From assembly GCA_965226025.1 (NCBI GenBank), contig CBDDCD010000003.1, positions 1,178,001 to 1,242,000 of the forward strand: a stretch of DNA of 64,000 nucleotides. Reading direction: 5' to 3'. Under the pieces are notes generated by a model, which made no database searches, was not told the DNA's origin, and worked only from the letters and a program-made list of their open reading frames with translations. This stretch comes from Moanibacter sp965226025 (GTDB lineage: Bacteria; Verrucomicrobiota; Verrucomicrobiia; Opitutales; UBA2987). The first letter of the stretch is position 1. Each line of letters begins with the position of its first letter. The position numbers were made by a program, and so were the translations under genes. Shown piece after piece: positions 26,693 through 35,944 of the stretch.

Positions 26693-26779
26693 ATGAGTGT
26701 TCAGGCGCAGAGACCGAAACTGTTGGAGAAGATGCGAACGACACTCCGAGGTCGGTACTACAGCGATCGTACCGAGCAG
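26693..26779 (+). pseudogene. Integron-type integrase, N-terminal fragment
   Basis: The frame reads PKLLEKMRTTLRGRYYSDRT then EQ, closely matching the start of IntI/XerC-like integron integrases (PKLLDQ(V/M)R..IR.+HYS.RTEQAY). The match ends abruptly after RTEQ and no catalytic domain follows. The fragment lies just behind the TTGCGT dyads. No attC array is visible nearby. Confidence 0.55.
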
Positions 26780-27042
26780 ACTCCTGATCTTTCGGCAAAC
26801 CACCCCTTGCACCTTTCCCTCGAAATCCCCCGGTTTCCGCTTGTCGACTTCGCAGGAAGCTTTCAAAGCGACTGACCGGTCAGGCTGTTTTTGACCGATT
26901 TGGAATTCAGTCCAGCGTCGTGAGTCCGAATCGTGATGTGCAATCGAGCAGACCGGCTGAATTATCAAAAAACGACTTGGTATCCACGACACACCGTGCC
27001 ATCGTTCAACAAACACTATCCGACGAATTCCCAAAATGACTT

Positions 27043-28239
27043 ATGAGTAGCACCCCTATGCACGAGATGAAAGGCGACCTCCTGTTGTGTAGCTGGGGAG
27101 ACACGTTACAGGCGGAGCGCGAGGAACACCGTCTTAATACTCCGGAACGCATCCGCGACGCCCTCGTCTATTGGAAGAAGACCTATGGTCTCGCCGGTAT
27201 TTTATGGCGTCAGGAACGGTGGCTGGTCAAGTTTGCAAATATTGCTCCATCAGCCATCGAAGAAGAACCAGAAATCCACAGAATCCACTTTCAAGTGGAC
27301 GAAGCGGCCATAGCTACCGAGGCGGCCCATGAAGCCGGAATCAAAATCTTCTGCTACGTAGACATGTATGATGAAGGATCGCCGCCCCACGTGGACAACT
27401 ACACCCATGGTCGCTACCCTTGGGAGTCGAAATTCTTCGCCAAGCACCCCGAATTCTACGCCTGCGATCGAACCTGGCAGAAAAAGCACTGGGGCGTGCC
27501 GGAGTACGCTTACGATGAGGTGCGAGACTACAAATGCCGTGAGGAACTCGCCTACCTGGTCGACAATTACTCTTGGGACGGCGTCTACATCAGTACTCGT
27601 GGTCATCGACTCTCCGCGGAGTACGGCGATCAATACGGTTTTAACGAACCGGTGGCAGCCGCCTTTAAGAAGCGATACGGCGTCGACATTCTCACCCAGA
27701 TTTTCGACCTCGAAGCGTGGCGGCGCTTGCGTGGGGAGTTCGTAACTCAATACCTGCGGGAAGTCAGAACGCTTTGTCGGGAGCGGGACCTGGAGCTTGG
27801 GATCGGTGTGGGGCCGGGCGACTATTTCGGCCCGCCGCTGGGTAATCTCCACTTGGATTGGCGCACCTGGGTCCAGGACCGTATCATCGATTTTATTGCG
27901 GTGGGGCACGCCAATGTGGTGGGCCGGCACTTGCGCATGGGCTACGGCTATCTCACCAGCTACTTCGAAGGAGAGTTCGGTTTGCCCCCACTTCCTGAGA
28001 TCTTGGCCGACGAGTACTCCACTCTATGCCAGGATCACCAGGTCGGTCTTTGGGCCAGTTTGATGATACGGCAGCGGTTGGCGAAACTCTACGGGAGGAA
28101 GTACCCGAATGAAATGCTCAGAGGTATTCCCGGTGTCAATGGGCTACAGTGGAGTTGGGCATCCAAGGGCGATCAAATGCTGACCGCCGATCTGGACGAG
28201 GACCCCTTGCCCTCGCCTCTCGCGCCTGAGGGTACTTAG
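27043..28239 (+). CDS. Family-10-like glycosyl hydrolase-type TIM barrel (GHL/DUF4015-like)
   Basis: A 398-residue protein with a beta/alpha-barrel outline: GDLLLCSWGDTLQAE, EAGIKIFCYVDMYDEGSP, FFAKHPEFYACDRTW, SWDGVYISTRGHRLSAEYGD, LELGIGVGPGDYFG and IIDFIAVGHANVVG. This pattern, a putative glycosidase barrel with a long HPEF/Y motif and a WDGVY strand, is typical of GHL10/DUF4015-type proteins. No signal peptide. The substrate is unknown. It is the last gene before the distal attachment site and looks like metabolic cargo or trapped chromosomal DNA. Confidence 0.65.
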   Translation: MSSTPMHEMKGDLLLCSWGDTLQAEREEHRLNTPERIRDALVYWKKTYGLAGILWRQERWLVKFANIAPSAIEEEPEIHRIHFQVDEAAIATEAAHEAGIKIFCYVDMYDEGSPPHVDNYTHGRYPWESKFFAKHPEFYACDRTWQKKHWGVPEYAYDEVRDYKCREELAYLVDNYSWDGVYISTRGHRLSAEYGDQYGFNEPVAAAFKKRYGVDILTQIFDLEAWRRLRGEFVTQYLREVRTLCRERDLELGIGVGPGDYFGPPLGNLHLDWRTWVQDRIIDFIAVGHANVVGRHLRMGYGYLTSYFEGEFGLPPLPEILADEYSTLCQDHQVGLWASLMIRQRLAKLYGRKYPNEMLRGIPGVNGLQWSWASKGDQMLTADLDEDPLPSPLAPEGT

Positions 28240-28326
28240 AAGTTTGTCAGGTTTCGAATTCTTTCTTCCTGATCTTCCCGGTCTTCCTGTGAGAAAATCG
28301 TAGCCTGGAGAGGTGTACACCTGCGG

Positions 28327-28396
28327 TAGCATGTAGGGCGGCGAACGATGCGGCAAGAATGGGGTGCTCCGGCCCAAGAGCCTTTTATGGATCTCG
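28327..28396 (-). pseudogene. Kinesin-light-chain-type TPR remnant
   Basis: The minus strand carries a fragment (EIHKRLLGRSTPFL) homologous to the better-kept copy at 30137-30204, where it reads LEIYKKALGPEHPILAVS, the TPR_10 motif. Another piece (AQLFRATGWLPEAENLEQRA) lies on the minus strand at 28703-28810. They are debris of TPR_10 proteins around the att sites. Confidence 0.5.
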
Positions 28397-28582
28397 GATC
28401 GTTGCTCCACTGAGCCGTTGTCTAGCGACGGAAAAGTATAACCCAAAGTTTAACCCATCTGGAAAATTTGGGCGTATTCAGGAGTACTCCAGACTAGGCT
28501 GCAGATTCTGCAAACTCGTGTCTTGCCGACACTTGAGTACTCCAGTCGATTCAGGCTTAAGTAGGCTAATTTCAAAGAGTTA

Positions 28583-28625
<43 letters not shown>

Positions 28626-28636
28626 GGATTCAAGCT

Positions 28637-28665
28637 CATTTTCCTGGGTTAGAGAAGTGACGCAA
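28637..28665 (-). promoter_or_regulatory. Orphan tRNA promoter beside att copy 2
   Basis: Read leftward: TTGCGT (28665-28660), 17-bp spacer, AAAATG (28642-28637), then 11 bases to the tRNA 5' end at 28625 region. The same arrangement is conserved beside copy 3, while the rest of the flank differs, so it is probably the old tRNA-Thr promoter. Confidence 0.5.
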
Positions 28666-28956
28666 GGATTTTCCAGGAGTTGGTGTCTGAAGGCGCCTTT
28701 CAATTTTGCATGGCGCGGATCTGTGCGGCCCGCTGCTCAAGATTCTCTGCTTCTGGTAACCATCCTGTGGCTCGAAAGAGCTGCGCGAGGGTTTTTGGTA
28801 GATGGCCACCATTCAAAGAAAGGCGAATATGAACTTGCATAGGCCTGGGAGGTGGAATCCAATCATTTGTTTTTCGACGTGGGATATCTCTTATCGTCAC
28901 CAGTATTCGATAGTGACGCTGAAGAGCCGGTATCCACAGTTAGGGAGGATAGAAGG

Positions 28957-30123
28957 ATGGAATACTGCAATCTGATTCGTACGGTAAGATGTGGAGCCAT
29001 AGTGGCGGTGTCACTGCTCCTTTCGAGTGTGACTGCAACTGGAGCCGTATTCAAACCTCTGGGCGATCTGCCGGGCGGCAATTTTCTTAGTTCAGCCAAT
29101 GGTGTCTCTGGCGACGGGTCGACAATCGTGGGCTCGAGCATTTCCGCATCGGGTTTAGAAGCGTTCCGTTGGATCTCGGGCGGTGGAATGATGGGTTTGG
29201 GCGACCTGCCGGGCGGCAATTTTACTAGCTCAGCCTATGGCGTCTCCGGCGATGGGTCGACTATTGTGGGCGTTGGCAATACCATCGGATCGGTAGCCGA
29301 GGCGTTCCGTTGGACCTTGGACGACGGAATGGAGGGTTTGGGATTCCTGCCGAGCGGCTTTATTAGTAGTCGAGCCGATGCCATCTCTGACGACGGGACA
29401 GTCGTAGTTGGCCGTAGCACTTCCCCATCGAGAACTGAAGCGTTCCATTGGACCTCGGACGATGGAATGGTGGGTTTGGGCGATCTAACGGGCGGCGTTT
29501 TTAGCAGCCTTGCCTTTGGCGTCTCCGACGACGGGTCAACTATTGTGGGCCTTAGCAATAGCGGATCGGGTACTGAAGCGTTCCATTGGACCTCGGACGA
29601 TGGAATGGTGGGTTTGGGCGATCTAACGGGCGGCACTTTTAGTAGTTCAGCCTTTGGCGTCTCCGGCGACGGGTCGACTATTGTGGGAATTAGCAAAAGC
29701 GGATCGGGTAATGAAGCGTTCCGTTGGACCTCGGGCGGTGGAATGATGGGACTTGGCGATCTGCCGGGCGGCAGTTTTTTTAGTCGAGCCTTGGGCGTCT
29801 CTGGCGACGGGTCAGTTGTAGTTGGAAGTGGCGCTACCGCATCGGGAACTGAAGCGTTCATCTGGGACGGTACGAACGGATTGAGGAGCCTGCAGGAAGA
29901 GCTGATTGGCTTCGGCTTGGGTGCATCCTTGACGGGCTGGCAGCTGGAACAAGCAAATAGCGTTTCTTCGGACGGGCTGATTGTTGCGGGATTTGGGATT
30001 AATCCCAGCGGAGACAGGGAAGCCTGGGTGGCCAATCTCGAAGTGCCCGAACCCGGCTCCATTCTTCTAATCGGAATCGCTGTAGCCTGTTTGGGCTTTG
30101 CCTTTTACCGTAGGCGAATGTAG
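28957..30123 (+). CDS. HAF-repeat PEP-CTERM surface protein
   Basis: The ATG at 28957 is preferred: GGGAGGATAGAAGG precedes it and a signal peptide follows (CGAIVAVSLLLSSVTATGA). Six HAF-type repeats of about 46 residues follow, each with GLGDLPGG...GVSGDGSTIVG...EAFRWTS, then a divergent seventh. The end is a PEP-CTERM sorting signal, VPEPGSILLIGIAVACLGFA with the basic tail FYRRRM. Exosortase should cleave at PEP and link or release it at the surface. The role of the repeats is not known. Two adjacent repeats share about 60 identical bases, showing recent internal duplication. It lies alone in element 2. Confidence 0.88.
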   Translation: MEYCNLIRTVRCGAIVAVSLLLSSVTATGAVFKPLGDLPGGNFLSSANGVSGDGSTIVGSSISASGLEAFRWISGGGMMGLGDLPGGNFTSSAYGVSGDGSTIVGVGNTIGSVAEAFRWTLDDGMEGLGFLPSGFISSRADAISDDGTVVVGRSTSPSRTEAFHWTSDDGMVGLGDLTGGVFSSLAFGVSDDGSTIVGLSNSGSGTEAFHWTSDDGMVGLGDLTGGTFSSSAFGVSGDGSTIVGISKSGSGNEAFRWTSGGGMMGLGDLPGGSFFSRALGVSGDGSVVVGSGATASGTEAFIWDGTNGLRSLQEELIGFGLGASLTGWQLEQANSVSSDGLIVAGFGINPSGDREAWVANLEVPEPGSILLIGIAVACLGFAFYRRRM

Positions 30124-30274
30124 TGGTACACCAAAAGTAGCATGTAGGGCGCCGAAAGATACGGCAAGAATGGGATGTTCTGGCCCAAGAGCCTTTTTAT
30201 AGATTTCGAGGCCGACGAAGGCGGAACGGGCAGAGCGTTGGGGAATCGCCTTGTTGGCAGTTCGTTTTCCTGGA

Positions 30275-30390
30275 CTACGAATCACGCGAATCGACGCGAA
30301 TGGGAAGAAATTCCAAAGCCTTGACGGCCGATGATACTCACTTTCGATCCAGCCTTCCTCTGTATTCGCGCTGATTCGTGTGATTCATAG
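30275..30390. repeat. Inverted-repeat insertion (MITE-like)
   Basis: Arms 30275-30301 (CTACGAATCACGCGAATC...) and 30364-30390 pair at 23 of 27 positions. The segment is present in end module B but absent from A, which shows it was inserted. The ACGAATCA/CGCGAAT words also recur near 2045 and 10316. Confidence 0.6.
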
Positions 30391-30627
30391 TTCTAAAGTG
30401 TTCAGGAATTGAAGAATGTGTCTATGCCTGTGACCCATATGGCGGACAAACAAGAAGGTCGAAGTGTACTGGAGGTAGGAGTATAACCCAAAGTTTAACC
30501 CCTTCGGGAAATTCGGGCGTATTCAGGAGTACTCCAGACTATGTTTCAGATTCTGCAAACTCGTCTCTTGCGGGCACTTGAGTACTCCAGTCGACTAGAG
30601 CTTAAGTGAGCTAATATCAACGGGTTA

Positions 30628-30670
<43 letters not shown>

Positions 30671-30681
30671 GAGTTGAGGCG

Positions 30682-30710
30682 CATTTTCGGTGGCGAGAGA
30701 ATTGAGGCAA
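30682..30710 (-). promoter_or_regulatory. Orphan tRNA promoter beside att copy 3
   Basis: Read leftward: TTGCCT (30710-30705), 17-bp spacer, AAAATG (30687-30682), placed as in copy 2 relative to the tRNA 5' end. It could drive a transcript that starts with the 5' half of tRNA-Thr. Confidence 0.5.
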
Positions 30711-30926
30711 GATTTTCCGCTTGAGAATGGGTCGGATCTGCTTTTGACTATGGGGGTTAATTATGACCAACAGCATCAGTCTTTGTAGTTCTCCAAACTT
30801 CCGTTTGCCTTTGAAGGGTGGGCTAACTGCTTTTCCTTTTTGGTTTTGGTATTTCTTGGGAGGCGCTCGCCGATGGTGGGATTGTTGTCGATAGGACAGG
30901 CAGACTGATTTACACTCCGTCGCGCG

Positions 30927-30954
30927 AGCCGGACTTTACCAGTCCGGCTTTTTT
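30927..30954 (+). terminator. Rho-independent terminator
   Basis: AGCCGGACT (30927-30935), loop TTACC, AGTCCGGCT (30941-30949), then a run of T. No coding gene ends just upstream, so it may close a small RNA or the remnant of a displaced transcript. The 110 bases before it hold no ORF. Confidence 0.8.
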
Positions 30955-31016
30955 GTTTCCCGAATTATTCACCCCAAAAGACATCACTGATTTTACCGGA
31001 TAGAAAGAGCAGAATC

Positions 31017-31766
31017 ATGAACCGAGCAAGAGTACACTCTGAAGCCATCCGCGAGAGGTTGACGGAAGCGCCAGATTCACTGAGAGCAGTCGCATTTTCC
31101 GGTCGCACCTTGAGCGAGTATGAGCGCTTCTTTGATATCGGGATCGAGGAGTACGAGGAAAGGCGACTTCTCGACTGCGCATCGGGTTCGGCTTCTTTTG
31201 CCGCTGAAGCGATGCGGAGGAATGTATCCGTAGTAGGCGTGGATCCGCTTTACGGAAGGCAGGCGGGCGCCCTCGGAGAGACGGCGCGTTGGGACCTCGA
31301 GGCGGTCTTAAAGGGCGTGACCGAGCATCCGGAACGATTCGAATTGGGCCGAATTGGGGGCATTGAGGGGCTGCGATCACTGCGGCAGGCAGCTCTAAAA
31401 TTGTTTGAGGAGGACTATCCGGCAGGGAGGGCGAGCGGCCGCTACTGCTGCGGGTCGTTGCCCGACCTTCCTTTCCCCAACAACGCCTTCGATCTCGTTC
31501 TCTGTGGGCATTTCCTCTTTCTCTATGCCGATCGCCTCGACTATGGATTCCATTTTGCAGGATGCCGCGAACTGTGCCGTGTCTCATGTCGCGAGGTGCG
31601 GATCTATCCGCTCTTGGACCTTGAAGGAAAGCCGTATCCTCTGCTGGCGAGGCTGATGCGTGACCTGAGCTACCGGGGAATCGAAAGCGAGATAGTTGAG
31701 GTCGAATATGAGGTACTCCGAGGGAGCACTCACACGTTGATCCTACGTAGGAAACTGTCGGATTGA
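31017..31766 (+). CDS. SAM-dependent methyltransferase-like protein
   Basis: A 249-residue class I methyltransferase-fold protein. Motif I is LLDCASGSASFAAEA, the acidic strand end is VSVVGVDPLYGRQ, and the post-core strand is FDLVLCGHFLFLY, followed by ELCRVSCREVRIYPLLDL. This matches small methyltransferases of unknown target. The glycine loop (ASGSAS) has fewer Gly than usual, so activity is likely but not certain. It stands alone downstream of the island. Confidence 0.72.
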   Translation: MNRARVHSEAIRERLTEAPDSLRAVAFSGRTLSEYERFFDIGIEEYEERRLLDCASGSASFAAEAMRRNVSVVGVDPLYGRQAGALGETARWDLEAVLKGVTEHPERFELGRIGGIEGLRSLRQAALKLFEEDYPAGRASGRYCCGSLPDLPFPNNAFDLVLCGHFLFLYADRLDYGFHFAGCRELCRVSCREVRIYPLLDLEGKPYPLLARLMRDLSYRGIESEIVEVEYEVLRGSTHTLILRRKLSD

Positions 31767-31781
31767 CAGTGCTTTCGAAGC

Positions 31782-33495
31782 TTAGTCGGCCGACTTAGCC
31801 TTTTTGCGGCGGTAGAAGTCGAAGCCGACGACGATGCAAAGGAGGGAGGCGCCGAAGATTGTGGTAGGCTCCGGAACGGGCACGATTTCGCCGGTGGGTA
31901 GCTGGTAGGCCCCGGAGTGACCGAGATCGACCCAAAAACCGTTGTTGAGGAAGTTCTGGCTCAACCCGGTTCCGAAAACGATCTGGTCAGTGCCTCCGCC
32001 GGTTGCCCAGACCCCATTCCAGTTACTGATGAATAGTTGACCTGCATTGTGGGTGCCGCCACCGAAGTTGAGAAGGCTACCGTCAGCAAACACGCTTCCC
32101 AAGTCGATGTTGGAACTGGCGTTGAGAGTGAGGGTGGAGAGAGTCTCATCGAAGTCGTTGGTGTTGAGGGTGCCGCCGCCCAAGCTCATATTGTTGGCGT
32201 TGGCTATGACTTCGGAAGTGCTTAGGAGAACGGTGCCCGCGTTGATATTGATTCCGCCGGTCCAGTCATTTCCCGTGTTGACCAGTTCAAGGGTGCCGGC
32301 GCCCGTTTTGGTGAGGGCGCCTGCTCCGGTTATGACTCCGTCGACGGTCAAAGTGGTGAGATTACGCGCTTCGAAAGTACCGCCGCCGGCGTTGAGGGTG
32401 ACCCCGCGGTTAGCGTCTAAAGTGAGAGTAGCGGAGTTGCCGAGGGTACCGCCATCGATGGTGAGCTGATCGGCGACGGATGCGCCTGGCGCGGTTCCTA
32501 GATTATTGTCGGCCCCGATTCGCACGATGCCGTCATTGATGGTGGTCCTTCCGGTAAAGGTATTGGCGCCGGTGAGTTCCAGAGTCCCGGTTCCGGTTTT
32601 GGTGATTCCACTCGCGCCTCCTCCGTCGATGATATCGGCGGAGACTACGAGGTCGGACGCAACGGCGGAATCGGCCACATCGAAGGTCCGTGTAGCCCCG
32701 CCAAGAGAGAGGTCGCCACTGATGGTGGCGGAAGTGCTGCCGGTGCCGTCGTGGGTGACGTTGTCATTGAGAAGAAGGGAAGCATTGTTGGTGCCGCCAT
32801 TCGTAGTAGTGACCAGGGAACCTCCCTGTAGGTTCAAGGCGCCGATGGTCTCGTTGAGGTCGCCTCCTAGGGAAGCATCCTCCTGGACGGCGCTGACTTC
32901 GAAGACGCCGGAGCTATTGACGTTGACGGTGGTACTGTCCCCGATCTGGTCGAACCACTCCGTGCGCAGAGTATCCGTTCCGGCACCATCCCCTACGGTG
33001 ATGGTGCCGTCGAGAGAAGGAGTGGTACCGTTGCCTAGATTGAGGATGAGCATTCCCGCATTTACGGTGGTGGTACCTTCGTGACTGGACATTGGTCCAG
33101 CCGCGCCGCCCCAGTTCAGTTCAGCCGTGCCGGTGCCGTTCTTAACAAGATTGCCAGCACCTACTGCACTGTCGATCTGGGAGTTGAAGAAGGTATCCCC
33201 GGCGCCGTCGATGGTGAGAGTATTGGCCCCGATAGAAGCGGAATCAAAGTTGCTGGAACCAAAGGTGAGTGTGGTGCCGGCGATATTGGAGGTTACGGTG
33301 GCATCGGCGGTGAGCGTGACATCGCCATTCCATGTATTGCTACCGGAGACGCCGCGAAGAGCGCCGACGCCGGACTCCCCGGTACCGGCGAGATCGAGGT
33401 CCTCGTCGACGACGGAGATTCCTCCGGTCAGATCGAGGGTGCCGCCAGAATTTACGGAGGTAGCGCCAGTCGTATTGCCCGGTGACGTCCTATCC
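31782..33495 (-). pseudogene. Autotransporter-repeat PEP-CTERM adhesin, C-terminal part
   Basis: About 570 residues of the gene lie to the left of an IS insertion. They contain tandem autotransporter-associated beta-strand repeats (GTGTLELTGANTFTGRTTIN, GAGTLELVNTGNDWTGGINI) and end in a PEP-CTERM signal (VPEPTTIFGASLLCIVVGFD then FYRRKKAKSAD). The N-terminal part is at 34903-35944 on the same strand. Without the IS the product would be a secreted, surface-attached beta-helical protein of about 900 residues. The frame now runs into IS sequence upstream. Confidence 0.85.
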
Positions 33496-33548
33496 TTCCT
33501 GTAAAAAGAAAAATGGTGTAACCTCCTGAAAACAAAAATGTAACCAAA

Positions 33549-33571
33549 CCGGGGCCGAAAGGCGGCCCCGG
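33549..33571 (+). promoter_or_regulatory. Stem-loop in the transposase leader
   Basis: CCGGGGCCG (33549-33557) pairs with CGGCCCCGG (33563-33571), 18 bp before the transposase ATG and just before its ACAGGAG ribosome site. Such stems near IS starts often damp translation from read-through transcripts; here that is an inference. Confidence 0.5.
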
Positions 33572-33589
33572 AAAACAGGAGACTACACC

Positions 33590-34846
33590 ATGAAGAAGAT
33601 AGCACCGAGTGAGAAGATAGAGCAAGAGCTAATGGAAGGAATCGCGAGCAGCACAGATCCACTGGGGGAGGCGGCCCGACGGGGAGCCCAGCTGATGCTG
33701 CAAAGAGCCTTGGAGATCGAAGTGAGCGATTTTCTGGGGCGAGAGCGCTATGAGCGCTCGAGTGATGGAGCACTGCGGGGCTACCGCAATGGCTATGAGC
33801 CGAAGAAAGTGCATCTTTGCGAAGGGACGATTGAGCTGCAGGTACCGCAGATTCGCGACGGGCTGGAGCCGTTCGAGTCGGCCTGGCTGGAAGCGATCGG
33901 ACGACGCTCGAAGCGGCTTTTGGAGCTGGTGCCGATGCTCTATGTGAAAGGGATGAGTCAGCGCGATATCGAGACGGCGCTGATCGAGTCTTTGGGGGTA
34001 GAGCAGACCGGGCGCAGCGTGGTCAATGAGGTGTGCCAAAGTCTGAGGATGGACTTTGCAAAGTGGCAGGAAAGAGATCTGAGTGGTGAGCGCGTGCTCT
34101 ATCTGTTTCTGGACGGGATCTATATGAGGCTGCGGCCCGAAGACAAGAGGGCAGTGGCGGTCCTATGCGCCTACGGGATGCTCTGGGACGGACGTAAGGT
34201 ATTGCTTCATATGGCCGTAGGGGACAAGGAGAGCAGCGCCTGTTGGGAGGCCTTCCTGGAGGACATGAAGAGCCGGGGATTGGCCGATCCAGTACTCAGT
34301 GTGATGGACGGTAATTCGGGTCTACGCAAGGCGGTGGGAAGGAAGTTTCCGAACAGCCTGGTGCAGCGCTGCCAGGTGCACAAGATGCGCAACATCGTCA
34401 ACAAGCTTCCAGAGGTAGCCCGTCCCACCCTCAAAAAGCTCATTCACAAAGCCTTTACGGCGAAGGGATACCGCGAGGCTGTAGAACAGGCTCGCGCCAT
34501 CATCGAGGAATACAAGGGGAGCTTTCCAGCCGCCATGAAGTGCCTGGAGCGTGACCTGGAGGAATCGCTCACAGCGCTGAAATTTCCCTTCCTGCACCGA
34601 AAACAGATCCGCACCACCAATCTGCTGGAGCGACTCTTCGGGGAAGGGCGCCGTCGCACCAAAGTGATTCCCCGATTCCGCTCCGAAACGAGCGGACTGT
34701 GCCTGATCTTCGCGGTCCTGGTGGATGCCTCAGAAGGCTGGCGAGGAGTCCGCATGGAACCCTACCTGGTGGAACGACTCAAACAGATCTGGAGCGATCC
34801 GGAGAGCACCTGGGAGGATCCGGACCTGATGAAATTCGCTGCCTGA
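33590..34846 (+). CDS. IS256-family transposase
   Basis: A complete 418-residue mutator-type DDE transposase. Catalytic residues: D175 in YLFLDGIYMRLR, D240 in SVMDGNSGLRKA, E347 in TTNLLERLFGEGRRRTKV. The family C-x2-H signature is in VQRCQVHKMRNI (C261, H264). The N-terminal region has the SDFLGRERYER motif common in the family. No frameshift or stop is seen, so the element may still be active. Confidence 0.95.
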   Translation: MKKIAPSEKIEQELMEGIASSTDPLGEAARRGAQLMLQRALEIEVSDFLGRERYERSSDGALRGYRNGYEPKKVHLCEGTIELQVPQIRDGLEPFESAWLEAIGRRSKRLLELVPMLYVKGMSQRDIETALIESLGVEQTGRSVVNEVCQSLRMDFAKWQERDLSGERVLYLFLDGIYMRLRPEDKRAVAVLCAYGMLWDGRKVLLHMAVGDKESSACWEAFLEDMKSRGLADPVLSVMDGNSGLRKAVGRKFPNSLVQRCQVHKMRNIVNKLPEVARPTLKKLIHKAFTAKGYREAVEQARAIIEEYKGSFPAAMKCLERDLEESLTALKFPFLHRKQIRTTNLLERLFGEGRRRTKVIPRFRSETSGLCLIFAVLVDASEGWRGVRMEPYLVERLKQIWSDPESTWEDPDLMKFAA

Positions 34847-34902
34847 AGGGAAGAAAGTAAAGATAATCTAATAGAGGTTATGCCATTTCGATTTTACAGG
34901 AA

Positions 34903-35944
34903 AAGGCGGACTTGACCTATTGCCCCCCAGAGCGCCGGCGTTGGACACTGCGAGGATGCCATCGTTTACGGTGGTGGTTCCACTATAGGTATTGTTGTTG
35001 GAAAGGGTGAGGGTACCGTTCCCCTCCTTGACCAGGTTTCCGGTCTCCGAGATCACGCCGGCGAAAGTCGTGTTAGTGGCGTCGCCCACTGTCAATGTGC
35101 CGCTACCGAGAAAGACCTGGGCGGTCCCGCTGGCGCTGGTTAGGGATCCGATCGTATCGTCGAAATTATTGAGATCGAGGCGGCCTGTCGAATTGATCGT
35201 GACCGCCGAAGTGTCGGCGATCTGGTCGTTGGCTTGATGTTGGACGATATCCGCTCCGGGTCCTCCTCCGCCATTGCCGATGGTGAGATCGCCGGGAACG
35301 GCAGTGGCGGCCGAGTTCAGATTCAGGTTTCCCGTATTAACGGTGGTGAGCCCGGTGTAGGTATTGCTACCCGAAAGAATCGCTGTATTGATTCCAAATT
35401 TGGTGAGGCCGCCGGCGCCGCTTGTATTTCCACTGATGACGACATTTCCGTTTCCGATCGCGCTGGTGATCATGACGAGATTGCCGTTGTTGTTTAGGGC
35501 TCCTCCCTGGGTGAGGGCGCTGGTCGTGAAATTGATCAGGAGGAGGTTGTCATCGATGAGATTTACGGGTGCGTTGACGGTGTGAGCGCCGTTTCCAAAT
35601 GCGCTGTGGGAAAAAATAAGAGCGTTTCCACCAGCTCCGGGTAGATCGAGAGTCAGGTTGTTTCCTCCCCCGTTAATCGTGTAGTTGTTGTTATCCGAAA
35701 ATAACATAAAACCGGTAGTGACATTCTGCCCGAGGTTGATGGATCGGTTTGCCGTGATCACGTTCAGAAACCATGCGTTTTGGGTGGTGCCGTTAGGGAA
35801 ACCGGCAATATTCCAGTTTCCGTCGACGTTCCAGTTCCCGTTGAGTGCCCAGACGAAGGTCTGCGCCGGTAGAGCCTGGTTGAAGAAAAGACAGAGGAAG
35901 AGGAGGGCCCCCGCCGTCTTCTTATGGATTCGAAATGGGTTCAT
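34903..35944 (-). pseudogene. Autotransporter-repeat PEP-CTERM adhesin, N-terminal part
   Basis: The ATG at 35944 starts a signal peptide (AGALLFLCLFFNQALPAQTF). Beta-strand repeats rich in Asn, Gly and Thr follow (GNGTLTLSNNNTYSGTTTVN, LTKFGINTAILSGSNTYTGL). The frame is cut after NAGALGG by the IS256 element, adding about 18 foreign residues before a stop. The rest of the gene is at 31782-33495. The truncated product lacks the surface anchor. Confidence 0.85.

Larger units (their letters stand above)
26222..27042. other. Intergenic region with dyads and an integrase fragment
   Basis: This 820-bp stretch holds three TTGCGT-N2-ACGC(AA) dyads and a fragment of an integron-type integrase, both listed separately. 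Other short ORFs lack protein-like composition. Confidence 0.6.
33496..34902. mobile_element. IS256-family insertion sequence
   Basis: Imperfect terminal inverted repeats at 33496-33526 and 34874-34902 share TTCCTGTAAAA, AAATGG and TAACCTC blocks. A single intact transposase lies between. The element splits a PEP-CTERM adhesin gene. I could not see an obvious 8-9 bp target duplication, so the exact ends may be off by a few bases, or the duplication has diverged. Confidence 0.88.

Noticed and set aside
26648..27034. 128-residue minus-strand ORF
   Set aside because: Overlaps the integrase fragment and dyads, lacks protein-like composition and a ribosome site.
31015..31587. Long minus-strand ORF opposite the methyltransferase
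   Set aside because: Arg/Pro/Ser-rich shadow of the real plus-strand gene.
32047..33485. Several plus-strand ORFs of 125-192 residues over the adhesin
   Set aside because: Val/Pro/Ser-rich complements of repeated Gly/Thr/Asn codons in the adhesin; shadows.
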